Below, one piece after another: positions 10,701 to 19,962 of a stretch of 64,000 bases of DNA. The first letter of the stretch is position 1, and the number at the start of each line of letters is the position of its first letter. The notes beneath the pieces are model-generated. The model worked only from the letters and a program-made list of their open reading frames with translations. It did not search any database and was not told the origin of the DNA. A program made the position numbers and the translations under genes. The stretch is from Pararge aegeria (lineage: Eukaryota > Arthropoda > Insecta > Lepidoptera > Nymphalidae), in assembly GCF_905163445.1 (NCBI RefSeq), contig NC_053185.1:10868001-10932000 (forward strand). The letters run 5' to 3'.

Positions 10701-13009
10701 TTATATGGTCAAAAAATGCTTCTTGAAAAGATTGCTCATACTTATTACCTTTTGTGAAAATGGGAGGAGATAAGCGGTTGCTATCGCCAAGGAAAATAGT
10801 TGAGTAAAGACGTAATAATAAACACACTATTTTCTTTACGGTTCCGACAATACCTTCTCCAGCTCAAAGACTCGAAACTGATTTATTATAAATGTTTACG
10901 TTATCAGGAAAGACAATGGCAGTTTTGGACCAGAACAAATAGAATCTTCTCTTTGCACACATATAATTTACGCCTGGGCACATCTCGATAGCGCTAGTAA
11001 TACAATAGTTCCTGGTAATCCAGAATTGGACATTAGCAATGGTAAGGTTTCTTAACATAACTGTTCATCATTCTTTTATATATTAAAAGGTTTTTAACTA
11101 TGTATACTTGGGTGCTTTAATTATTTATTATTTTTATAGATTTCTACGGAAAGATAACAGACTTCAAATTGAAAGGTCTGAAAGTAATTATAGGTATCGG
11201 TGGAATAGAAAACTCAATAGATTATAAATGGAGTCAAGTTACAGCTGATCCTGTTAAACGAAAAATATTTGTACAATCTGTTATAAAATTCCTACAAAAG
11301 TGGAAATTCGACGGAGTTCAAATAGCTTGGCAATATCCTGTATGCAAGGAGGTGAGCATAAGATTTGTTAATTGAAGCTATTTTATTATTATTATTTTTA
11401 TCGTAATAATTGAACTGATGGTGGTAAATCATCGCCTATAAACAGAGCAACAATTCACAGGGCATGCAAGGAGCACGCCCTGCTACATGCCGCCTTGTGT
11501 CCATCAATTTTAGGCTTAGGTGTCTAGCCGTTCAGTCCGGAAAACAGCATTGCAACAATTCTGTTTGACGGCAGAAATACGCTCGATAGTAATTCCCCGA
11601 ATGGTCTCTGTCACAAAAAAACCCTTCTGCTACTCTTCTTAATATTTCTGAATGTAACTAATAAATAATATCGAATTTTTACAGGCACCTTGCACGGAAC
11701 AGGATTCATCCGACAAAGATAATTTCAGCGTATTGTTAACTGAATTAGCTAAAGTATTGCGTCGTCATAACTACGAGTTATCAGCTATGGTCTCTCCAAA
11801 TCCAGAAATTGCAGCACTGGCTTATGACCCTTCAATTCTGACTGCAACACTCGACTGGATGGTCATTGCAGCAAACGACTACTATGAGTCTGATTCAAGA
11901 AGAACTGCTTATCTTTTGCCGTTGACAAGCAATGAATCATATAAAATGGATAATTTGGTAACTTCTTAAATTCTTTATAATTAAGTATAATTTAATATCA
12001 ATGTAATGCAATACTTACTTAAAATGTATTTTTTTATCTTATTGCATCCATTTAAAAAAGTGAAATATATATTTTTTTCAGTTTAAGTATTTCAATGAAT
12101 TTAATTTTTGCAGCACGCAATCATAGGTTTTTGGTCGAGCATAGTGCCAGTTAGTCAACTCGTAATGGGTCTGCCTGCATACGGTCGTTCTTACACTCTC
12201 AGAAGTGAGCTAAGTAATGGTATTGGTGCATCTATAGCTGGCCCGGGCAAACCAGGCTCATTTACACGTATCCCCGGATTTTTGGCTTATTATGAGGTAA
12301 TTATACAATAGTTAATTATAATAGGTAATTGTTCAGAATATTTTAAAAATATTAAATGAATGAATCGAGTGATTTAAATCTTGAATCGAATCGGCATTTA
12401 AAATTGGAATTTTCCAATTCAAATTATTTTTAAATTTAAGATTTTACTTCAAACAATTTGCGAACGTGTATACATTACGGATGAGCGAAGTTCCTTGAAA
12501 ATACACAAAAGTATAATTTGTCGTACGAAAATAAAGTTTTTTTTTTACCTTTTGCTATAAAACGTATCAATTTGAAAACTTCCGTAATTTTTGATTGGTT
12601 AGGACTTCCAAAGCAGGTCTTTAAATCGATGCGTGCTTTTGCATGCAATGTGGAATTTATACAAGTAGCTGATTTGAAAGTAAAAATAACTCCCGTTCTA
12701 AACTTCATAAAATTTCTACAGATTTGCAAGGAAACGAAATCGGAAGACTGGAAAGTGGTGTCAAATAAGGAGGGTACTTATGCAGTACAAGGATCTCAAT
12801 GGGTGTCATATTTGCGACCTTATGACATCTACAGTATCTCAGCGGTAATGTCTCGTTCAGGTATGCGAGGAGCAGCCTTGTGGGCCCTCGACTTAGATGA
12901 CTGGCGAGGAAGATGCTCCTGCCGCCAGTGGCCTATGCTAGATGCCCTCAGAAAAGGATTCTTCGAACCAAATTTGCAAATTGCGGAAACGTTTGATTGC
13001 GCGATATAA
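409..13009 (+). CDS. Cht10: Multidomain group II chitinase (Cht10 type), 5' end outside window
   Basis: Secreted chitinase that hydrolyses beta-1,4-GlcNAc chains, in insects during cuticle turnover at moulting. The 28 exons are 409-582, 972-1154, 1664-1765, 2316-2504, 3232-3368, 3490-3709, 4082-4197, 4318-4495, 4984-5160, 5238-5449, 5537-5815, 5998-6195, 6309-6508, 6590-6940, 7024-7157, 7241-7452, 7554-7689, 7992-8134, 8595-8780, 9118-9409, 9559-9653, 9811-9960, 10374-10507, 10908-11041, 11140-11351, 11685-11957, 12114-12296 and 12722-13009 (stop TAA). All phases agree and give about 1,762 residues. Order: T/P-rich linker, CBM14, linker, CBM14, linker, CBM14, CBM14, GH18, linker, GH18, linker, CBM14, GH18. 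The first visible exon starts inside a codon with no initiator or signal peptide, so the N-terminus lies upstream. Several GH18 plus several CBM14 domains define the insect group II (Cht10) family, which usually has more GH18 domains than the three here. The third GH18 is catalytically degenerate. Family call is firm; individual splice edges are read by eye. Confidence 0.93.
1240..1390 (+). mobile_element. Fragment of a non-LTR retrotransposon 3' coding end
   Basis: In-frame residues LNALPASVFP followed by a short tail resemble the C-terminal end of LINE ORF2 proteins (W-N-x-L-P-x-x-V-F-P type). A second diverged copy of the same DNA lies at about 13160-13330: both share a stretch around 'gagtgaataggc' followed by 'tctag' and 'caagc'. 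It lies in a Cht10 intron. Family assignment is tentative. Confidence 0.5.
1785..2245. mobile_element. Two head-to-head SINE copies in a Cht10 intron
   Basis: 1785-1995 reads as the reverse complement of the family body and about 2000-2245 reads forward. The two copies therefore face each other and make an imperfect inverted repeat of roughly 200 bp per arm. Body landmarks are a block near 'ctgcatgcctgagagttct', 'aatgttctcaaag', 'gtgggctacggcctaa' and 'gagacccgtgc'. Further copies lie at 8930-9080, 29579-29905, 32036-32205 and 53903-54095. The landmarks and TGATGA-type tails resemble RTE-tailed SINEs common in Lepidoptera. Confidence 0.7.
2690..2860 (-). mobile_element. Interspersed repeat, reversed copy of family A
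   Basis: Contains on the minus strand the landmarks 'gcatgcaaggaacacg' and 'gccgccctgtgtccat', which recur at 11400-11645 and 32550-32800 in plus orientation. No coding potential is seen. This looks like the 3' end of a LINE or a SINE. Confidence 0.55.
4984..6626 (+). other. Cht10 GH18 domain 1 in this window (catalytically intact)
   Basis: Opens with YKLVCYYTNWSWYRPG, the usual GH18 first strand. It carries the IGGW block (near 5297) and the catalytic motif FDGLDLDWEYP at about 5405-5437, where the last acidic residue is the proton donor. MTYDYHGQW follows at about 5719-5745 and the C-terminal MVWAIDLDDF at about 6471-6500. All DxxDxDxE residues are present, so this domain should be active. 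The domain is spread over exons 9-14. Confidence 0.92.
6756..6839 (+). repeat. 36-bp tandem repeat coding a Thr/Arg/Pro linker in Cht10
   Basis: Two consecutive 36-bp units at 6756-6791 and 6792-6827 differ only near their last codon. A partial third unit starts at 6828. Each encodes a 12-residue block, TARPTVTTRPVI or TARPTVTTRPVL, in the linker between the first two GH18 domains of the window. The near identity of the units points to recent slippage or unequal exchange, so linker length probably varies between alleles. Confidence 0.93.
7700..7930 (+). mobile_element. Interspersed repeat (family E) in a Cht10 intron
   Basis: Shares 'ctgtgctactactaccgtctactgc' landmarks with 42840-43020 and, more weakly, with the reverse strand of 29060-29290. 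The latter also has a 'gcgggtgtcttacgaggcgac' block typical of lepidopteran LINE 3' ends. It fills the intron that interrupts GH18 domain 2 where domain 1 has none. Confidence 0.55.
8135..8594. other. Cht10 intron without recognised feature
   Basis: 460-bp AT-rich intron between exons 18 and 19. No gene, RNA or repeat landmark shared with other parts of the window was recognised. Confidence 0.6.
8886..9080 (+). mobile_element. GA microsatellite plus partial SINE copy
   Basis: A short (GA)n run at 8893-8912 is followed by a degraded forward copy of the SINE body ('acaatgttctcaaag', 'gagacccgtgcc', 'aatgggttgatattgatga'). It lies in the intron before Cht10 exon 20. Confidence 0.6.
9850..10414 (+). 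other. Cht10 fifth CBM14 domain in this window
   Basis: Chitin-binding module split by an intron (9961-10373) at the same point as the fourth one, just before the CDFP signature (CDFPQKSRC). The core around PLVWSQ replaces the usual CxPGLxWxx block, so the module is a little divergent, but six cysteines are visible. It separates the second and third GH18 domains. Confidence 0.85.
10456..13006 (+). other. Cht10 terminal GH18 domain, catalytically degenerate
   Basis: Begins IACYFTNWAYYR (split at 10507/10908) and ends ALWALDLDDWRGRCSCRQ, so the GH18 scaffold is complete. The catalytic motif reads FDGVQIAWQYPVC (about 11309-11346): the two later aspartates are Q and A and the proton-donor glutamate is Q. 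The IGGW block is IGGIE, and the MTYDYHG motif is replaced by VIAANDYYE (near 11861-11889). Frame and splice sites are intact through to the stop at 13009, which argues for a retained non-enzymatic role, such as sugar binding or structure, rather than decay. Confidence 0.9.
11400..11645 (+). mobile_element. Interspersed repeat family A in a Cht10 intron
   Basis: Landmarks 'gccgccttgtgtccat', 'cagtccggaaaacagcattgc' and 'cggcagaaata' are shared with 32550-32800 (plus), 41724-41990 (plus, diverged) and 2690-2860 (minus). Non-coding; probably a LINE 3' end or SINE. Confidence 0.6.
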
Positions 13010-15774
13010 GTACATATCTAATCGATGTACTTTTCTCCAATGTTACGTTTAAGATAACGTAAAATCACACGAGTTTCAAATGTCTTTTTGATCATTTATT
13101 GTTTAACGCTATCGTAATTTATACCTAGTAGATAAGATACATCTACGCTTGATGACTTTAGTTGGATGTGGAACGCCCTCTCGGCAATTTTGTTTCCTGC
13201 CACGTATATTTGAGTATCTTCAAGGCTAGAGTGAATAGGCTTTTTCTAGGCAAGCGTTCTCAAACCTAGACCTCATCATTGCTTTCTAAAGGGCATGATT
13301 GTCGTCAAGCGTCCTATCGTTAATAAAAAAAGGAACAGCTAGGTACAATAGAGATGTTTAATAGTAGGTATCTGCTTTCCAGAGGGAGAACTAAAAACAT
13401 TACAAAGCAGTGTGATAAGCTTATGAATGATATTACTACTTATTATATTATATTACTATGATATTACTACCTACTTGCTACCTCGAGCTTTGCTCACATT
13501 ATAAATATGAGTAGATAGGAAGGTAGAAATGATTATAGTTGTTTAAGCGTTAGTACCTAGGTAATAGACAAGTACTTTGATACTCAATTTGGGGATCTGT
13601 TTTTATTAACAGCCGGGATTTTAAAAAGTGTATAATTTGTCACTGTGTTTGCTCACGTAGGCTGGTTTCTATACATGAGGTTTTTGTGCGTACCGAGTAG
13701 GTATCCATGGTTATTGGTTGCGAGTAACCTTGAACCGATGTGGACAGCATTCCTTATTAAGATTAAGAAAGGTAGGTCCTCAAATATTGTTTTAATACAT
13801 TACTGATATTTTTAAGGTTTAATGTAAGGGTTAGGTACCTGCTGGTTTTTAATTGTATATTTTTAGGTAGTTGCCTAGCCGCCTCTTTTCCTTGGAATTT
13901 ACAGTTATATAATTATTGTTAAAATACTTTGCTCGATTTTAGGTCGATAGGCACTTTGTGATAAGTATGATATTTTTTTTTTATGTTATTAATAAAAAAA
14001 AATCATAATAATGTGTAATATACCTCCTAGAATTCTCAAAAAAAAACAATGTCTATGCACTAACATTGTGACATGGAAAATTTCATTGTAATGATAATTA
14101 TGTAAGTTGACAAAGCTGTACAATTTACAAAAGTATTAAACATTTTTTACAAGATTCAGACATTTTTTATTTTATTTAATCTTTAACTTACCTACCTAAT
14201 TAATGGTATGGTGTCTAAGACACAGAATGTCAACGAACCTATAATTTACCGTTGTTTTCATCAAGACGCACGAGGCCCATCTCTCGTACTAAATTCTCAT
14301 TTTTGTCTTGTCAGTCGGTCGTCAGTAGCATCATCTTCAGTGATGATCACCTAAAATGAAATAAGTAAAGTCATTTTAAATTGCGTAGTTTTATTCCCTG
14401 ACGTCAAATACATAGATAGAACCACTATGTATTTGACGTGACGTGAACATAGAAAATACAGAAACCGTGAACACGACTCATATAGAAGCATCAAAAACCA
14501 CTCCACTTAAAAAGTGTTCCTCGAACCGATGGTATGTCACTTCATACGATTTAACAGTTGGCAGTAATTATTTTACCTCTAACACAAGCTACGCTTACTT
14601 TGGGGCTAGATGGCGATGTGTGCGTTGCCGTTGTATATAAATTGTCGTAGTATATAAATTACCTCTAATATTCTAAACGTTAACAATGAAATGGGAAAAA
14701 AGTTTGTGAGCTAGCAACATTACGCGTGCGATTTTTAGCTAGCGCGGATGTTTTCACTGTTTTCGGACACAATGCAATACGGGCGCAATGGGGACTTTAT
14801 ATCTTTTAATTCTATGCATAGAACACTAGAAACAAAGTGCTCTAACTCTCTGTCTACTATCAGAGCAGGCATATGCCCAGTAGAAGGACCTTAAACACTG
14901 TAGACTAGTTTTAAATTATTTTTGAGATCATTATCAACAAATTTTCGACATAAAATGTGTTATTTTTGCTTATTTGTAATACATGGGTACTTATATGTCT
15001 ACCTGGACGTTTTCGACATCGACTAAAGACTAATTTTTTTCTAGTAGGTACATGACGAACCATTTAATCAGCATGTTAGTGCGTTTTCTTCTGGCTTGCT
15101 TTACATATATTATTATTATTTCAGGTGGAAATCTTATTATAACCTATCTAATGTTGAAAGTATAATTCGATTCGATTTCAAACAGACTAACAAATATTGC
15201 CTCTTTATAATATTAGTATTGATTGGTCTTATATTGTTATCAACTAAAACGGATTTGAACTCATGAAGTTGTATTTTTAATAAGTACTTACTACCACAAC
15301 TTCTCGTAATTCTACGATTTTATTGTTTTGGAAGAGGTACGTAGGTTTAGTGTGACGATCAAAGATGATTTGCAACTATTTGCCAGTGAAGATTTTAAAA
15401 AGTACAAAGTCTATTCTGCGTTTCACTCTGATACGAGTTAAACATAAGCGGCGTACGGCCTTGTGAGAACTACTCGCATAGCGTGCTTCGATGTGCCCGG
15501 TTATTTAGGTTAAATAATGTGTAACTATACGCGGAATGGTGTATAAATAAAATAAAAACTTTGTGTATTAAATTAATTATTTAGTCAAATATGTTAGGTA
15601 CGTATTTTTATGTTGTTTACCAGCAACATAGCACGATTAAATCCTTGGATTCTAGTCAGTAGTCTGTGCCCAGTGAGTCAGTTGTGACATTAACATTGAT
15701 CGTAGCATGTACTTGCGTACAACCGACCTCGGTTATATTTAACGTACAGTGGTATCCCTAAGTGACGTAACATT
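13010..15774. other. Intergenic region between Cht10 and the SERHL-like gene
   Basis: No convincing gene. It contains a LINE-end fragment at about 13160-13330 and a compound repeat at 14430-14790. The remainder is AT-rich DNA with no landmark I recognise. Confidence 0.6.
14430..14790 (+). mobile_element. Repeat family D interrupted by a SINE tail
   Basis: Shares 'acagaaaccgtg', 'gcatcaaaaaccactccact', 'cagtaattattttacctct' and 'gtttgtgagctagcaacatt' with the reverse strand of 26640-26915 and, in part, with 34026-34150. At about 14581-14660 it carries the tail of the tRNA-SINE family ('cacaagctacgcttac', 'gctagatggcgatgtgtg'), flanked on both sides by the duplicated motif 'ttacctctaa'. This looks like a nested SINE insertion with target-site duplication. 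Confidence 0.65.
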
Positions 15775-18700
15775 ATGGCAGAGAGATTACTGTCTCCTAT
15801 GCTTTTAAAATTCAACCATAACAATGCCTACATAAGACCTATATTGCAATATATACAGAAAAAAAAACTACACACTGAGGTAAGTTTTATCGCAATTTGT
15901 TATACTTTGATTAAAATGACAGTTTTTTCTACTAGGAGTTTTCCTAAATTAATTAAAAAAAAAACTTTCATGTAGTTTTAAATATGTATCTAGATCTACA
16001 TACGTATTATGTAATCGCATGATTTTGGCTTTACATTTGTCCACTTGTAGGTTATGTTTTATTAAAATAATAAAATGGAATTAAAATATTATACATATAA
16101 CTGATATCTACAATTAGTAAAGTATTGTCCTAAAATTGTTATCTATGTAATCAACTTAGATATTTTTGATACAAATGAACAGTGGACTTCATACATCCAC
16201 AAAAACACTGCCTATCCTTATATTACTAGCATAGGAGGAGGATTTTTGCCATTGACCTATTTTACCTAACCTGAACAAAAACCCTGTAAATAAATGACTG
16301 ACATATATATATACTGTATATACCTCTTTAATAAAATAATACAAGACTTGGTGAATCAATGAAAGGTCTCGGATTTTGATGGTCATTTTTATTTAATTAC
16401 TAGGACTTAACATTTACGAGTATAATTAGAAATAACAAAAGGTGCTCGAAAATATCCTCATCCTTAATAATATTATAAATGCAAGTGTTTGTTTCTTTGT
16501 TAGTTTGTCCTTCCTTCACGTCCTTACAAAGCAAGTTGATTTAGCAATTAAGTTGATTTTAGGCATAGAGTTTTTTATCCCAGGAAAATAAACGGTTCAC
16601 AAGGGCTTTATAACAAACGCGGACGAAGGTCGCGGTCGACAGCTAGTATTCAATTTTTTTATTTGTTGGTTTTGCCGATGGATCCTTTTTCCTAAAATAT
16701 GATTTGAATGGGACATTGATCACGAACCAGTGATAAACATAACTTCGCCCGCATGTTCTATTTCTTTAATTCTTACTATACCTATTCTTTCAGCCATCTG
16801 TAAAGGAAATAAGGATACCTGTGAAATGGGGGCATATGGCGGCAAAGCTATGGGGCAACGAGCACGAACGACCGATACTGGCTCTGCACGGCTGGCAGGA
16901 CAACGCGGGTACCTGGGACCCCTATGCGCCGATGCTATGCGATAAACGCCCAATATTAGCCCTCGACTTTCCTGGCCATGGCTTTTCTTCTTGGATACCA
17001 GATGGTATGCTTTCTTTTTCGTGAATTGCGCATCCTATTTTGATGAAAAATCTTAAGACGATTGAAAAGAACCGAATGAACGGAAACTAAGACAGTATTT
17101 CAGTCATAAATAATATTAAAAAAATAATACACACGTTCATACGCACACACATTAACGTGTAAATGCGATTTCAAGTTAATTTAATTAGTCAAGGTAACCC
17201 TTAATATATAAAAACCGAGATATAAGCTATTTGAAATTAAAATTATTATAGAGTATATTATAATATTAGCTATTCTTTTTATGCTAGTCCTACTAGGTAT
17301 ATCTTTGGTCCAGTTATGATATAAACTTTCGATTTTAAGCTAAGCTAGTATTTTTTTTGAAAGACCTTAAAGGACTTGAATCATGGCTGTAAAATAAATT
17401 AAAAAAAAAAACTTGCGAGATAAAACTTCACACCAGTGTACCACCAGTTACAACCCTAACTTACCTCTACGGCTAGGCAAGAGACATTTTCTCCAGGGGG
17501 AAAAGACAAAATGATAACCTTCCTTCGGTTCTATCCACTCTCCTAGGCGCACGGAAATAATATCCAAATAACATACATATAGTGTTAACTTTTCCTTTAC
17601 TCTGATGCTTTGAAAGTAAATTTATTCCCAGACTAGCAGACCCTCGCGACTTCGTCCGCGTATGCGGTATGAGTCAATCGAAAAGAAAAATTATTATTTT
17701 ACGTGGTATACTGAGTTAGTAGTTGTCATCATTTTGGTTGATACATACATACATACATCCATCCTCACAAACTTTTAATTAAAAATTAGTAGGATGGTAC
17801 CTACGCATGCATTCGATCGTTGTCCCATATTCCTTGCGACTTGCTGTTATTTGTGTAGAGTTATGTCCTTTATCTCCGAGAATATTTATCATATCTTCAT
17901 TAAAATAAGACAACACATGCTTGATACAACATACACATGCTTGACACTTGCAAATAAAAAAGAAATTATTAAAATCGGTTCAAATTTAACGGAGCTATGA
18001 AGTAAAATTGATAAAAAATTTAATCCTGTTTCCCGGAGGAAACTTATTGTTTATCGGGATAAAAAGGATCCTATATGTTGACCCGGAATATCAGCTACCA
18101 CTACACCAAATTTTATTTTAATCCGTTCAGTACTTTTCACGTGATGCTCGGACAAACAGACAGACAGACAGACAAAAATTAGATAAAATCTGTTTTGGTC
18201 TCAGTATCGATTAAAAAGCATCCCCCGGTCAAAATTTTCAAAATATATTCAATGTACAGAAATCTTCCAGTTACAGTTTTATAATAAGTATAGATTATAT
18301 CCACTGGCCGTGTGGTACCCGTGATATATAGAAATACACTACTTTTAGGCTAGTGGCCCACAATGCGATATTTTTTACAGTTGTAAACTGTTTTTTTTTA
18401 CAGGGATGCAGTATTACCCGTGGGATCTACCACGATTAATCCTTTATTTGAAAGATTACTTCAAATGGGATAAGGTGTCACTGTTATGTCACTCGATGGG
18501 GTCAATTGCTGGTATGCGCTTTGCAAGTGTGTTTCCAGATGATATCGACTTTTACATCGCAGTCGACAGCCTAATTTACGACGATTACGATTTAAATCAA
18601 GTTGTTGCGCATTATTCAAAGATTTTAAGGAAACTACAAGCCTTACAGGATCTTAAAGGTGAACCACCATCTTACACAACCGAAGAGATCATTAAGATAT

Positions 18701-19086
18701 GGCATTTGGGTACAACAAAATCTGTAGCTATGAAAAGCGTACCATATTTACTGAAACGTGGCGCTAAAGAATCTACAAAGGAACCAAACAAATACTATTT
18801 CTCGAGAGATCCGCGACTAAAGCACATACTGTTCAGTGCAGAGGACAAGAAGCTTGTTGAAACGATGGTAAAACGTATAAAATGCCCAACGCTTTATTTC
18901 AAAGGAATAGATTCTCCTTACGCGTCTGATGAACATTCTGTCGAGATGCGCGAAATAATTGCACAGAATAATAGCAATTTCGAGTGTCATTTTGTACCCT
19001 CCACTCATCATTTGCATTTAAATAATCCCGAATTAATAGAACCTATAATATTAAATTTTTTACAGAAACATAATTTTTTAAAGTAA
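15775..19086 (+). CDS. SERHL: Serine hydrolase-like protein (alpha/beta hydrolase, SERHL/kraken type)
   Basis: Three exons: 15775-15879, 16794-17004 and 18404-19086 (stop TAA), 332 aa, all phases matching. It is an alpha/beta-hydrolase fold enzyme of unknown substrate, related to vertebrate SERHL and fly kraken. Visible motifs are LHGWQDN (66-72, oxyanion-side loop), DFPGHG (93-98), the nucleophile elbow CHSMG with Ser about 136, and THHLHLN near residue 309 supplying the likely catalytic His. The PVKWGHMAAKLWG opening strand and the length match the family. The elbow has Cys instead of the usual first Gly. The first 35 residues are rich in basic and hydrophobic residues with few acids; a mitochondrial or peroxisomal address is possible but only an inference. 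The start is the only ATG in exon 1 in frame with the rest. Convergent with TRMT10A. Confidence 0.88.
16460..16665 (+). mobile_element. Interspersed repeat family C (full-length-looking copy)
   Basis: Starts 'aataatattataaatgcaag' and ends 'gcggacgaaggtcgcggtcgacagctagt'. It matches ends seen reversed at 17630-18300 and 54363-54790, and forward at 37570-37785. It lies in intron 1 of the SERHL-like gene. No coding capacity; the class is not determined. Confidence 0.55.
17630..18300 (-). mobile_element. Interspersed repeat family C, longer copy
   Basis: Opens with 'gcgacttcgtccgcgtatg', includes 'tgatgctcggacaaacagac' followed by a (GACA)n run near 18150, and closes near 'ataataagtatagatta'. 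This is the reverse orientation of the copy at 16460. It occupies most of intron 2 of the SERHL-like gene. Confidence 0.55.
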
Positions 19087-19962
19087 TGTAAATTTGAGAC
19101 ATATAGGTGTATAAATTTTTTAATAATCATGCCTTATTAAATACCATGTGTGTAGCGCAAATATGAATAATTGGCATACGATGTTGTAAATTTTACGATT
19201 GCTTCCATTTTCAGTATTAAACTTATTTATTACACATTTACGATAACGTAGGTACGGGTATAATTTGACGTTACAAATGTTTTTATAGTGTAAGAGTATT
19301 AGATAACATGGGTATAACTACGGGATAAACGATCCCTACATATACGAAGTTGTACCTTTTAAATGTCAGAAAGTGACAAAACACTGAACTATTTACATTT
19401 ATTTACACACACACTAAAACTATTACTCAAATTCAAAACGCAGAAGCTTACAGTAACAAGAGCTCATAGCAAATGTTGAGATCCAACCAAAGTCACACAG
19501 AGTCAAAACGACCAACGCTTTTCACTTCTGACAACTTTAATAGGTATGTCTGCCCTAAAATACTTTCTCAGAACTCGTTATGCTTGTGTGTATCATTTAT
19601 TGCTGTAAGCATTTCTAAAAGAATGTATAGCAAAATCAATGTAAATTAATTATTTGTATTTACATTGATTTTGCAATATTCTTGTGCCAGACATATAAGT
19701 AATTATTTGGCAAGTATAACCTTAATCACAATACTACTACTTGTAGGTACTTTACTTTCAATTTATTTACTGCAGTGAAAATAAAATTCAATATACCTAG
19801 TTGAAATTAATTTATTGTAGTACTTAAATATTAATATTTATAATTTGTATTTATACAAATTAATATGTATAAATACAAATTATACTTATGTTCATAAATA
19901 AATATAATATATTATGTACATAGTTTGAACAAATATTATCGATCTGTGTAATATGTATTATA
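19087..19962. other. Convergent intergenic region between SERHL-like gene and TRMT10A
   Basis: 876 bp separate the two stop codons. It holds two perfect 17-bp inverted repeats, 19630-19646/19658-19674 (loop 11) and 19840-19856/19867-19883 (loop 10). It also holds candidate poly(A) signals: ATTAAA at 19216 for the plus gene and AATAAA (reverse strand 19811-19816) for TRMT10A. No other gene is seen. Confidence 0.7.
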
